A stretch of 64,000 bases of DNA, taken from the NCBI GenBank assembly GCA_037043015.1, contig CM073331.1, positions 1,137,501 through 1,201,500 on the forward strand, read 5' to 3'. Shown one piece after another: positions 33,547-44,516 of the stretch; within the stretch, counting starts at the first letter, position 1; each line of letters opens with the position of its first letter. This DNA is from Bryum argenteum (taxonomy: Eukaryota > Streptophyta > Bryopsida > Bryales > Bryaceae). Position numbers and translations under genes: made by a program. A model generated the notes under the pieces. That model ran no database searches. It worked only from the letters and a program-made list of their open reading frames with translations, and was not told the DNA's origin.

Positions 33547-34841
33547 TATGGTGACATGCCGAGAGCTCTTCCATCTCCTCACAGGTATACAATCACCTGT
33601 AAAAAAGTAGGAAAAATGCGGCGTAGTCAGATTCCATCTAGTCAGGAAGAACAACGTATCCTCTACAATTTGTCAATTACAAACTCCGATGAAAGATCTC
33701 TGTTATTACAGCAGTAAGAATCGCTAATTCCAATCCATTCATGAAGAGATCGAAAGAACGAGAATAGATTGATGATTCAATTGCAGCAATGGCTTCTGTA
33801 GGTAAGAACCGATACTCAGCTATGGACGAAGATTCGGCTGCTGTGCTGATATGAATTCAAATGCGCAACAAAGAGAAAGGGGGAAATGAGTATTTCGTTC
33901 GGGTAATGCAGCAAGAATTTGAGCTGGGAGGAGGGATTTGTGACCTAATTTGGAGGGCGAAGCTTGTTTTCCTAACAATGAACTGGAGAGGAGGGGCAAA
34001 TGCTGCTGCCACCCACGAGCAGCTGAGACATGGGCGAACGCTCTCACGCACATTTTCGCCCCCCGATTCAAACACCTGCCAAATTGCCAATGAAGCTCCT
34101 CAGCATTCTAGCCACAATGTCTCCACATTCATCTAATCGCAAGACAATTACCACTCACGCGCTTCGATAGCTGAGCTTCCGGAGTAGGAACAGTACATTC
34201 TTACGACTGCATCAGATTATGCGAGAATAATATGCTTGTCTGTCCATCGATACGACGAGTCTCATCCTTGTTCGCACAACCCTAATCGACTTTGTAGTTG
34301 TTGGTGATTGTGAGCCTTGGAACGATTGATTTGCAGTTGTAGGTTTTGGAGTTTGCAACCATTTTTGAGTTGGGGACTTCGACGTTTGCAACAATCGAAT
34401 TACATTCTTCTTCTCTTGCGTAACCCTAATCGACTTTTAGTAGCTCGGGGACTTTGACGATCTCTGAGGTTTGCAACGATCGAGCTACATCCTTCCTCTC
34501 TCGCATGACCCTAATCGACTTTCAGTAGGTGGAGACTCTGAAGTTTGCAGGTCAGGGTTTTGTAGATTGCAACGATTTTTGAGTTGGGGACTCTAAAGAA
34601 GGCAACGATCAGACTACATCTCCTTCTCTTGCACAGCCCTAAGTAGTTGGTGACTTTGAGGTTTGCAGACCATCGATTTGCAGTCGTGGGTTTTTGTAGA
34701 CCGCAACGTGTTTAGAGTCGGGGAGGTTGAAATTTGCAGTTATCAAATCACATTCCTTCTTCTCTCGCACAATCCTACTCGCTTCCTAGATGTAAATTCT
34801 AAACGATCGCGTTCTAGTTGTTAATTCCTACCGATTTTCCA
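33547..34841. promoter_or_regulatory. divergent intergenic region between the Nudix-Janus and MYND genes
   Basis: About 1.3 kb between the two start codons, so it must hold both promoters. No convincing TATA box seen. The half nearer the MYND gene is made of diverged repeats (see 34270-34790). Confidence 0.5.
34270..34790 (+). repeat. diverged tandem repeats in the MYND gene leader
   Basis: The word CCCTAATCGACTTT or variants recurs at 34280, 34424, 34509, 34637 and 34772, each preceded by TCTCTTGCG/TCTCTCGCA-like sequence. Between them are GTTTGCAACGAT and TTTTTGAGTTGGGGACT words. Spacing is irregular, 85-144 bp. Confidence 0.7.
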
Positions 34842-35372
34842 ATGGAGGAGTTCGACAAGTTCCGGGAGCTGAGTGACAAGAACCTCGAGAAACTTCAATC
34901 AATGGCAACAGCAAACCCTAATCTCCAGAAACACCTACAGATGTACAATCAAATTTCAGGAAGATCACTCTCAGAGTCAGCTCGAAAGGCGCAAGAAGAG
35001 AATGACAAGCGATGGGACAAGCTGGAGGCCGATCTCGGGCAATCCCAGCAAACCATGGGCGCATTCAGTGAAGCGATCTTACAATACGGATTCAAGCTTC
35101 CGAAGCCAGTTCCGGATGAAGAGCTCAACAAGGAAGGCGACTTCGCGGCGTTTATGAACACGTATGGCTCCCAAGGAATGGACATTCTTAGTGATTTTAC
35201 TGAGAAAAAGGAAGCTTCGGAGGCTCAGAAGCCCAAGTGCGAGGAATGTAGAAGTGATGCGGGTATGAAATGTACGCAATGTGGACAGCATTACTGCTCC
35301 CCGGAGTGTCAGAAGAAGGCTTGGCCCTATCACAAGAAAGTCTGCAAGCTTTTTGCTTCACGAGGATTTTGA
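34842..35372 (+). CDS. MYND-type zinc-finger protein
   Basis: A single uninterrupted frame of 176 aa. The first about 125 residues are charged and probably helical (KNLEKLQSMATANPNLQKHL; EENDKRWDKLEADL). The C-terminus is a complete MYND finger: Cys133, 136, 144, 147, 152, 156, His164, Cys168, in the spacing C-x2-C-x7-C-x2-C-x4-C-x3-C-x7-H-x3-C. MYND fingers bind proline-rich peptides in partner proteins, so an adaptor role is plausible. The partner is unknown and no enzymatic (SET) domain is present. ATG 34842 is the first ATG of the frame; an upstream in-frame TTG is discounted. The gene is divergent from the Nudix-Janus gene. 3-prime UTR introns cannot be excluded. Confidence 0.88.
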   Translation: MEEFDKFRELSDKNLEKLQSMATANPNLQKHLQMYNQISGRSLSESARKAQEENDKRWDKLEADLGQSQQTMGAFSEAILQYGFKLPKPVPDEELNKEGDFAAFMNTYGSQGMDILSDFTEKKEASEAQKPKCEECRSDAGMKCTQCGQHYCSPECQKKAWPYHKKVCKLFASRGF

Positions 35373-36150
35373 GCTCGTCATCTTCTTCGATTGCAGAGCC
35401 TGGTTTTAGAAGCTCTCTGTTCGTCGAAATTTATGGTGAGCATGATCTTCTTCGTTCTCTTGCAATGTTTCTTCGGTAGGTTCGACCTGATTGGGATTCT
35501 TCATTTCAGAGCATGAGTATAGTTTCGATGTGTCGCTCTGGGATCTCCCTCTACTCGAATCCGGAACCAGTGATCCTCTCCATCCTTCTTTCTCGTTTCA
35601 TGCAAAACTGTTGTGATTGCTGCTGTTTTTTAGGTATTCGTTCGGTGTGCTTCAATCTGTTGAGGTTGTCTATTGTTCGCGAGCTAAGTCATGGTGCTCA
35701 TGATCTATTTTCTTCTTCCTCCTGCAGAATGAATTTTTCGTTGTTGTGATTGCTCCTTTTTCTTGAGGACTTTGCTTTATTCTGTTTAGAGTCGGTGTCT
35801 GTTCTCCTTTTCCGCAAGCTGATTGCTCATGATCATACCCCTCCTTCCTCCTCTTGCAGATTATTTTTCAGTGCGATCACTACTACTGCTTCTTTTCTTA
35901 ACCAGATTGACATTCTTTTGTCCTCGAAGTAGAGGCAACTTCATATATTATTGATATGCGGCTTCAGAGTTCCCTTGTCCTTCTCGAAGAATCACCTGCT
36001 TGTGTAGAATGAGTTGATCTTTCTCGTGCAAATTTCAGTCAGTGTCGCAATCGCTCCTTCTTTTCTTCAGGAATTTGCTCGTGTATCCTTCTATTCCCCA
36101 AAGTTTGAGTATATGGCTCTTCTTTCTCTTAAGAAATGCGTGAGGTCGTC
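35373..36150 (+). repeat. diverged repeats in the MYND 3-prime flank
   Basis: Loosely repeated blocks with CATGATC, (C/T)TTCTTCCTCCTGCAGA and TTTTTCAGTGCGAT-like words recur about every 120-150 bp. No coding content. Confidence 0.4.
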
Positions 36151-36887
36151 CTCTTCTCATTGATTTTTGAATTGCCTTCCTTTGTGATACTGATGGTGGT
36201 TATCCTAATGACAGGATTCGAAAACTGCATCATGCTAAAACTGGTTACCCAAAAAGCCTTGCAACATTTCGCTCATTTCGAAGTGGCTTCATATCTCACA
36301 GCTTCATCAAGGCTCTCGATCACACTGGATGTCTACTGCACGTACAGGTATCGGAACATCGTAGATTGAGTTTTAGGATTTCCCAGTAGAACACCGGTTC
36401 TTCCCTCTGAAGATTCGGAGAACACTCCATAGCCAGCAATATTCCATGTAACAGAAATCTGCTATTACAGATTGATGATGACCGAAAGCAAATACTTTTC
36501 TTTCAACGAGATCCAGTTTTCTATTTCCCAATCGATTGAGGTGATTCCTTTGACTAGAAGGCGAAAACTCGATGAACGGAGGAGTTTTGCAGATCTATCC
36601 GGTATTCTAACAACCATCGAACACTCCATAGGATAGTTTTCGTTTTAACATGTGAAAGTGTAATTTCTTTGGGTTTCTAGAAAACAGGTAGGTGAATTGC
36701 AGAGATGAAAAGACCAGCCTGATCGATCGAGAAGACGACGTTGATAGGGTTTGATGGTGAGTAGCTCTCCACTAACATGAATCAGATATGGAAGCCTTGC
36801 ACATCAAGTATCATTGGAAGGCCATAAGTACTGTTGAAGTGCCATGATTTGATGTACATATGCAACCATTGACTTGCTACCATGATC

Positions 36888-36980
36888 ATGAAACTGTATA
36901 TGAAATCATGGAATCATATAATCATATACAATGAAACTGTATACGAAATCATGGAATCATATAATCATATACAGTTTCAT
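36888..36980. repeat. 43-bp tandem duplication ending in a palindrome
   Basis: ATGAAACTGTATATGAAATC at 36888 and its near copy at 36931. The block then closes with CATATACAGTTTCAT, the inverse of its beginning, so it can fold back. Confidence 0.8.
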
Positions 36981-37253
36981 GCTAGTCTAGTGAGTGATTG
37001 ATTGATTTGCACTACAGCGGTACCTGGATAAGATCAACCTCAAGATCAACGTGTAGTTGGGAACGTTGTCCCTGTCACTTTATTATGCAAAGAGGCATTG
37101 TTTTGTTATGGTCAACACTTGGATAAAATCAACGTTTTTGTCTGTCCGAAAACGTGTATCTAATTTAAGCACCACTATACACTCCATCGATTGTTGCGTT
37201 TTTCTCATTTTTTTCCTTCCATTAGGGAAGGTTGTGTCTTTTTCACAGATCGT

Positions 37254-37495
37254 TTAACTCCCAACTTTCCTTAAAACCTGTTCGAGCATGAGTCAACTTT
37301 GACCATTATAATCTCACAAATGAGGAAGAATGAACGGTTCAGATTTGGTATGTGAGAAGAATGTCCAGTGAACTTCGAGACCTTGCGGTTGAATCTTTAA
37401 AATAATTCTTAGATTGAGCTTTTTTGAGCTTAATCTAAAGAAAGGTCAAATTTTGTGACTTAGACTGTTTTGCAACAAGGAGATTTAGGGATTAA
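37254..37495. mobile_element. TTAA-bounded MITE
   Basis: TTAACTCCCAACTTTCCTTA to GGAGATTTAGGGATTAA with the canonical interior. A small internal deletion lies near its left end. Confidence 0.75.
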
Positions 37496-37986
37496 CTTAC
37501 CAACTCTGACCATTATACTCTCACAAATGAGGAAGAATGAACGGTTCAAATTTGGTATGTGAGAAGAATGTCAAGTGAACTTTGAGACTTTATGGTTGAA
37601 TCTTTTAAATAATTCTTAAGGTAGAGGCACCCATTCCCAACCGGCAACCAATACCCGATCAAGCCCAATTCCTAGATTTTGAAAGAACAGATGTACCTAA
37701 TTTGTATATTTGAGCATGTGATCAACTTTAGGTTCCAAGCAACTTTTCACTTTAAACAATTATAACTATTTGAATAATGCAAATAAAATCACGAAACTTG
37801 TTGCATTCAACAAGAACCTTATGTTTGCACACATGAAAATTTCTAAAAAAAATATATACCTTAATATCATGTGCTAAAATCCTTAAGTGGTCGGTTATAG
37901 GTGCCTCTACCTTATATTGAGATTTATGAGCTTAATGTAAAGGAAGGTACTTAAACTGTTTTGCAACAAGGAAATTTAGGGGTTAA
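37492..37986. mobile_element. second TTAA-bounded MITE, carrying a nested element
   Basis: Abuts the previous copy through a shared TTAA. The left end is truncated (ACCAACTCTGACCATTATAC). The interior is split at AATAATTCT by the element at 37617-37914 and resumes at TATTGAGATTTATGAGCTTA. It ends GGAAATTTAGGGGTTAA. Confidence 0.75.
37617..37914. mobile_element. TA-flanked MITE, AGGTAGAGGCACC ends (copy 1, nested)
   Basis: TA-AGGTAGAGGCACCCATTCCC to GGTGCCTCTACCT-TA, 298 bp, inserted inside a TTAA-family element. Nearly collinear with the copy at 41054-41351 (for example AGATTTTGAAAGAACAGATG). Confidence 0.85.
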
Positions 37987-38176
37987 CTTACTTGGCGATT
38001 GCATTTTTTGAGTTCATTTTCAAGACTTCTTCCGTAGTAGTTGATCCATCGTAGTTGGCAAACTATAGTGACATTTAGGAGGTTTTGATTTCCATTTTGG
38101 CTTTTGGAGAATGCTTAATGTTGTAACACTCCATTTGAACTTTTGGAGAATGCTTAATTTTGTAACACTTTCATTT

Positions 38177-38178
<2 letters not shown>

Positions 38179-38212
<34 letters not shown>
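38179..38212. repeat. poly-T tract
   Basis: About 34 uninterrupted T. Confidence 0.9.
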
Positions 38213-38215
<3 letters not shown>

Positions 38216-38459
38216 GAGTTTCATATCCAAGTGGCCAAGTGGTTCATTTGTCAGCTGAATTTCGTGTAGCAACTGCTTGGGATTGATTTTGTTTGGTAGG
38301 ATGGCAGGCTTCAGTTGGTGAGTATTGAATACGGGTCTTTTCAAGTCCTTGAGTGCTTGTGTCATTGAATGGTAAGTAGAATCATAAGATCCTTGGCCTT
38401 GAAAATGATCCCCCAAGGCCGGCTATTATGTGGGTCTACATCACCGAGATCTTTTGATG

Positions 38460-38640
38460 CCGAGGTATACAATGCACAAATTGTGATTTGAATTGTAAAA
38501 TTTCACTTTCTGAATGCATCATAAGAAGGTGACCAGTTTGACATCAAAATATAAGTGAGAAGTTGAGTACAATGATGGCTACATGGGCAGATTTCGTTGG
38601 AAAAAAGCTTATGGGGCTTGCTTAGGCATTTGAGGGTTAA
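38460..38640. mobile_element. partial TTAA-family element, long-variant group
   Basis: Shares CATCATAAGAAGGTGACCAG and TTTGACATCAAAATATAAGT with 43559-43929 and 62882-63217. It ends GGCATTTGAGGGTTAA at 38640. The left end was not located. Confidence 0.55.
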
Positions 38641-38695
38641 AATGGAGAAGTACCAATTTTGGAGCTTTAGGTTTCTTCACCCATGTGTAGAGCAA

Positions 38696-38815
<120 letters not shown>

Positions 38816-38960
38816 GTTGTAGAGTGTCGATCTGAAGTACTATCTATAGAGACAATTATGAGTCTAGCTTTGAAAATTTCATAGCAAATTGAAGGAGTTC
38901 AAGAATGATGATTCCACTTGGTTTATCTTCTACTTTACTTTGCTCACGCATAAAAATTGC

Positions 38961-39268
38961 TTAGAGCATCTCCACCCATACTCATTATAGGTGACTTGCT
39001 AAAAATGTTCATCTATATTTGAAAAACCCTTGAAATCACACTCCTCCACCCTTACAGACCCCTCAAGCACCAAAAGTGCATGTGAAATACTTAATGCACC
39101 AATCGCAAGTAGAATGTCAGAATTAGTCAACTAAAGTTAGACTTCGAGGGCCATATCTTGACGTGCCAAAGTAGAGAGCTAAGAGGCATTTGTGAAGGGC
39201 TCATAGCATTTCTCATCCACTTAATGCGTGTTTCAGACACTTGGCGAGTATGGGTGCGGATGCTCTTA
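38961..39268. mobile_element. Tourist/PIF-type MITE with 3-bp TTA duplication
   Basis: TTA-GAGCATCTCCACCCATACTC to its reverse-complement-like GAGTATGGGTGCGGATGCTC-TTA, 308 bp. GAGCATCTCC ends with a 3-bp target repeat fit PIF/Harbinger-type MITEs. Confidence 0.8.
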
Positions 39269-40622
39269 CACTATTAACTTCACTATGAAATTTTCACGGC
39301 TAGAAGTTGAGCGTTCTTGAACACCTTACCTTTCGAGTGCCCAAAAACGTACGGTCATTTTGAATAACTCAAAAACTAAATTGTTGTTAGATGGATCATC
39401 ACAACACGATTATTTCAATAAAAAAAAAAACTTCCACTTAAAAGTTGTTTGAAAATTCTAGAATTTGGTCACATATCAATGAGATGGTATGTACACCAAC
39501 TTGTGGACTTTTATTCCATCACAAAGAAGCTTACATATTATTGAGACTTTGATTTTCCTTTTGTACTTTTTCCTTCTTGCAATGGTCAAATATGCACATA
39601 GTAGTTGGAGGCTCACCAAACATGCAAGTAAAGACCAGGGGACACTAAATATCTAAAGCCTTGAAATTCAAGTACCTCAGTACATAGTTGAAAATACCAG
39701 GAAAATTCTGCAATACCATCATTTTTGTGTGAAAATAATTATGAATTTAAACTTTAAGGGTTTTAAGGGTTTTTTATTTTGTGAAAAATTTAGTGCATTG
39801 ATCAAAAAATCAATTTTTCGATGGCCCGTTCATACTAGCTTCAAAATGTGCGTGGGGTGGGTTGGCGATGCACCAATGTTGTGTTTCCATTCACATCCAA
39901 GGCATACCAACGCATGCGTTGCCTTCACGGAATTTTAAAAATAAACACATTTGTTTATGGATGCCACACCTTTCTGGGGCTGCCCTTTTTGGTGCTTCCT
40001 TGTTGATTGGTCGGAAGTGGCCTTGGATTCAATAGTTTGCGGCAACGCCTCTCTTGCAGGCACAAAAAGAAGCGGTGGAAGGATGTGAGTTCCGGCTAGG
40101 CAGTGAAAGGAGTAGTCGCTAAGCGACAGAGGAACGCGCTTTGAACATACGTTCAAACCCTGGTGTGAACAGACCTTGAATGTTGATTTCTCATGACAAC
40201 AATGCATTGATGAAATAATAAATACTTGCTCTAACGAACATTTTATGCTTATAGGTTATAATTTAAGGTATATTCTCTTTTGAACTCTTGTTGAGTTATA
40301 ACTTGATGTTCGAGATTCAACCCATAGAGATCTGAATAACTTGATGCTTGAGATTCAACCCATAGTTCCCAAATTTTGGTTATAGCGACTTAAAACAAGA
40401 AATATTGTTTTTTACAAAAAACAAAACATTATCTTAGGATTCCTACAACCAAAGTCAATCTAAATTGCTAGACAATCTTAAACAACATCCTACAATTAAG
40501 ATTTCAACTATATATACATTGATGATAAGAAAAAGCATCATTAGGAGGTTGTTTTGGGCCAATCAACTCTAGGACAGCGTTGTCTCATCAGAAAAAATTC
40601 ATGTTCATTTATCAAACACAAC
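39269..40622. other. intergenic, no gene seen
   Basis: Low-quality short frames only. A GC-richer patch near 39960-40160 has no recognisable content. Confidence 0.35.
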
Positions 40623-41056
40623 TTAACCCCTAAACGCCCAAGGGGGGGTAAAGCTCCTAAGAATTGATAATAATGCTGATTTTTCAAAACTGCGTAAAAA
40701 CAAATAAAAGATGAAAATGGAAAATCCAACCGTAGGATCTTCTTTGGAGCATGGCAATTAGTATGACCTCTGAGTTGCATGCCATTTGGAGGTATGGATT
40801 TCAAGATCCATGCAAAAAAGGGGTAAAGATCACACCACCAAAACTTTCATGAAAAATCTCTTTCGCCCACTCTCACAAATTGAGGATCAAGATTTTTACT
40901 ATTTATCCAAGGAGGGAGTAGAGTAAACCCACCGTGGAGTTGAGCAAAAAAAACGGCGGATGAAAAATCGATGGGATGAAAGCGGGGTTGTGCACCAAAG
41001 ACGGAGCCTCACATCCAGAATGTCGAAAAACAACACTGTGGGCGCTTAAGGGTTAA
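40623..41056. mobile_element. TTAA-bounded MITE, long-variant group
   Basis: TTAACCCCTAAACGCCCAAG to GGGCGCTTAAGGGTTAA, 434 bp, retaining CCAACCGTAGGATCTTC inside. Its right TTAA has itself received the insertion at 41054. Confidence 0.7.
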
Positions 41057-41351
41057 GGTAAAGGGACCCATTCCTTACCAAGGACCCATAACCAATCAAG
41101 CCCAATTCCTAGATTTTGAAAGAACAGATGTACCTCCTTTGTATATTTGAGCATGTGATCGACTTTAGGTTCCAAGCAACTTTTCACTTTAAACAATTAT
41201 AACTATCTGAATAATGCGAATAAAATCACAAAACTTTTTGCATTCAACAAGAACCTTATGTTTGCACACATGAAAAATTCTAAAAAATATATATACCTTA
41301 ATATCATATGCTAAAATCCTTAAGTGGTCGGTTATGGGTGCCTCTACCTTA
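41054..41351. mobile_element. TA-flanked MITE, AGGTAGAGGCACC family (copy 2)
   Basis: TA-AGGTAAAGGGACCCATTCCT to GGTGCCTCTACCT-TA, 298 bp, the same length as copy 1 with few differences. Confidence 0.85.
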
Positions 41352-41740
41352 GATGTACATCTCATCTAAATTGTGTTTAACAAATGAATAGGAGTTTTGT
41401 CTGATAAGACAACCGTGCTCTAGGAATCATTTCATATTAGATACTTTAAGTTTAAAACAAACAATGTATAGGGGTTCCTTTTAGGGGTTAAGATTTATAT
41501 GGTGCATGCATATCACTGTTCCACATTCTCCCTTATCGAGGAATGAAAGGCCAGCCTGCCCGGGATTCCAGCACCCCTGGGAAGAGGATCACCGTCGGAT
41601 CAATCGGCCGGTTGCAAAGTCAAGAAAATAGTCGGTCGCGATTGAATGAAGCGATCTGCCCGTAACTGCCCGTCCCTACCTTTGTCCCCTTCTCATGTAC
41701 GGCCATCCAAGTCTCCATGTGGTGCCCTAAATTTGCACCT

Positions 41741-42040
41741 TAAGGTAGAGAATGCTAAATCTGTGCATCTCCTTAAACTGCCCACTCTAGATTCTTGCCT
41801 AGTTTTCTAGATTTTGTGTAGAAGGATGTACTTCATGTGTACATGGAGCATCTGAAGGGTTTTAGGTGATGTGGTACATGTCACTCTATTGACTTTGATA
41901 AGTGCTTAAAAAATATTACAAAAATATGGAAAGTTTATTCATTTCACCATTCAATGATTGAAAAAATATTGATTCGCGTATTCCAAGTTTCTAACTATAG
42001 TGTAGTCCTTAAATGCACGGTTCGAGATTTGTCTACCTTA
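41741..42040. mobile_element. TA-flanked MITE, intact relative of the interrupted element at 25347
   Basis: TA-AGGTAGAGAATGCTAAATCT to GAGATTTGTCTACCT-TA, 300 bp. Collinear in reverse with 25347-26172 minus its insert. The AGGTAG ends tie it to the 16981/37617/41054 group. Confidence 0.8.
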
Positions 42041-43077
42041 TAGTAGTGTTCGTTGGGAGTAAATGCTATTGTTGAGTGAAGAAGGTGTTATGTACCTATA
42101 GGTGAAGAAGCCTAGTGCTCCAATATTGATCTTTTGAGCACTCTCCGGTAATCATTTGCTTTTGACTTCAAAAAGAGAGCAAATAATTCACATTCTTATC
42201 CCTTTATCAATCGGGAAGCCCGGAGAGAGTGCAAATTACCGACCATATTATGATTTCCTTGGATTTAGAAATCTTAAAGCTAAACCTCTGAAATCCTTCT
42301 TTACCAAATTTTACTTAGCCACAATAAGGTTGTGGCCAACATGTTCACAAGCTAATGATACACTAATCCATCACAAGCTAATGACACACATTGTTGTTGA
42401 TGAGCAACATTCACTACACAAAAGTTGTTGATTAGTGTTATGTGAGGATTAGTGGTGTTTCTTGAAAGTCAAAGGATACGGTATTTGTCAACAAGTAACT
42501 ATGACATTAGTGTTTAATTTCTGGCAGCCATTGCAATCAATGATCTATATCTTTTCTTGAAGCCACCAATTTTCTAGATTTAGTAAGTTTCTTCCTCTTT
42601 CTTTAACCCCTGAATGGTCTTACTCGTTTGTAGCATAAAAAAAACACATACTCAAAAAACTATTATAAATTGAAACAAAGGTGAGTTATTAAAATCTCAA
42701 TTGTATAATCTTGCAATAGACATATTGTTCATCATGTGGGTCAATTCTTGAGTCATGGGGCCTCATAGATTGCTGGATCCTAACTTATTAGATCTCAAAA
42801 ATGCTCACAATATTTCATCATTTTCACTTTGAAGTTGAAATGGTACCAAGACACTTACTGCAATGAAAAAGTTACCAACTAAAAAAAGTTGTTTACATTC
42901 ACGTGAATAACCTCCTTGAACCAAAAAATACAATGAGAAAAATTTCTTTGTGCAAATGATGGCCTTGCAATGGTGATACATCAAATCCATGATAACACGA
43001 TAAAAGTGATTGTCGGGTACTCAAATCTTCATTGTAGTAAGAATATGACATGCACCCTTTTAGAAGGGTGACCGCCT
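42041..43077. other. intergenic, no gene seen
   Basis: Holds a piece of the GAAGCTATTATGTACCT dispersed repeat (about 42055-42125) and a lone TTAACCCCTGAATGG end at 42603. Confidence 0.35.
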
Positions 43078-43470
43078 TTAGAGCATGCCCAACCCTATGC
43101 GTCAGGCCGAGCGACCCAGCTCCAGGAAAACCTTGCAGGCGCCACTTGGTCGAGCGTAGCAACCCCACCCCTGGCCAAGAGACAGGCCAAAGAAAAAGGC
43201 CTCTCACCAATCACATTTGCAAACAAGCATATTATATTTATTATTATTATTTGCAAATAAAATCTCTGCCATGTGGCCCTCTTCCATTGGTTAATGAGGA
43301 CGCTAAAATGTGAATGAAGGCACGGGATAAATTGGAGTTATGGTGCTCTAGAATTTAAGAGAACTCAACCGTCTTGACCAGATTACAGAGATAGTGTGTG
43401 GGCTAGGGTTCCTCACACTCCAAATATGGCTCCTCTCTCCGGCCCACAGTGGAGGTTGGGCATGCTCTTA
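43078..43470. mobile_element. Tourist/PIF-type MITE with TTA duplication (copy 1)
   Basis: TTA-GAGCATGCCCAACC to GGTTGGGCATGCTC-TTA, 393 bp. Collinear in reverse with 60075-60451 (GAAGGCACGGGATAA, TCTCCGGCCCACA shared). Confidence 0.85.
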
Positions 43471-43558
43471 AGTGTATTCACTATTGGCAATGCCGTAAGT
43501 CCAAACCAACACACATGAAGGAAGAGGGCTTCATCAACTGTCCATAAATTAAAGATAT

Positions 43559-43929
43559 TTAACCCTTAAACGCCCACAGGGTCTGAAAAGGGCTATCCAA
43601 AGGTGGATCACAACATCATTTGGACTTAGGCATCATGAATAGTGCCCTTTTTGAACTTATGCATCATAAATGAACCAATCACTATTGAGCTTGCAAGCTC
43701 CTACAAGGTCATGTTACAACCCCAACCTACCTACCACAATCCTTTCAAATTACAAAATCACTCATACAACATTGTGAATTGAACTGCTAAACTTCACGTT
43801 TTGAAAGCATCATAAGAAGGTCACCAGTTTGACATCAAAATATAAGTGAAAAGTTGAGTACACTGAGAGCTACAAAGCAATTTTGTTGGGAAAAAACTCA
43901 TCTTGCTTCCTTAGGCGTTTAAGAATTAA
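43559..43929. mobile_element. TTAA-bounded MITE, long-variant group
   Basis: TTAACCCTTAAACGCCCACA to TTAGGCGTTTAAGAATTAA, 371 bp. The interior matches 62882-63217 in reverse orientation. Confidence 0.75.
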
Positions 43930-44044
43930 AAGACAAAATGCTCCCCACTTTCATAATTATATATATCTCAATTGATTAATACATTAATTGCTAAAAAATT
44001 TAAAAACTAAAATTACTCACCCCATGTTTACCATACTTTTGAGT

Positions 44045-44516
44045 TAGGGCCCCTTTACACGAGGGGCCAAGCCATTGATGGAACCAATTCATGGCCAAAT
44101 CCTCTATAGTAATTGGTTCACTTCTTGAAAATGGCCCGAGGAACTTTACATGAGGAGTCAAGACGAATTTATTAAAATTATATAATACTAGGTGAGGAAC
44201 AAGTTATCACATAGCCCGCGTTCCAAAAGTTGGGAGATTCAAGAATGGAAGACCGTCAATACAAAATCTTCATTTCACCAAAATATTTCACTACAAACAA
44301 ATCAAAAGCACGTAAAGTAGCTAAGAATACTCATTGACCCAATAGCCTTGTTTTTCCTTCTACAAATCCGCCCCACACGGGCTTCACACACATGACAGAA
44401 TTGACCCCAACTTCATTAACTATTTAATGTGTTCTCGAAACTGCCCATGGAGCCAACGGGGCTGAAAATTGCCTTGAAGATTTGTTAACCTTGACTCCCC
44501 ATGTAAAGCGTCCCTA
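44045..44516. mobile_element. MITE-like element with GGGxCxCTTTACA ends
   Basis: TTAGGGCCCCTTTACACGAG at the left and ATGTAAAGCGTCCCTAA at the right form imperfect terminal inverted repeats about 470 bp apart. The inner words GGGGCCAAG and CTTGACTCCCC also pair. Target duplication is unclear (TA at most). A single copy in the window. Confidence 0.55.

Noticed and set aside
40080-40160. Possible tRNA (TTCAAACCCTGG block)
   Set aside because: No matching acceptor stem or D-arm could be folded around it.
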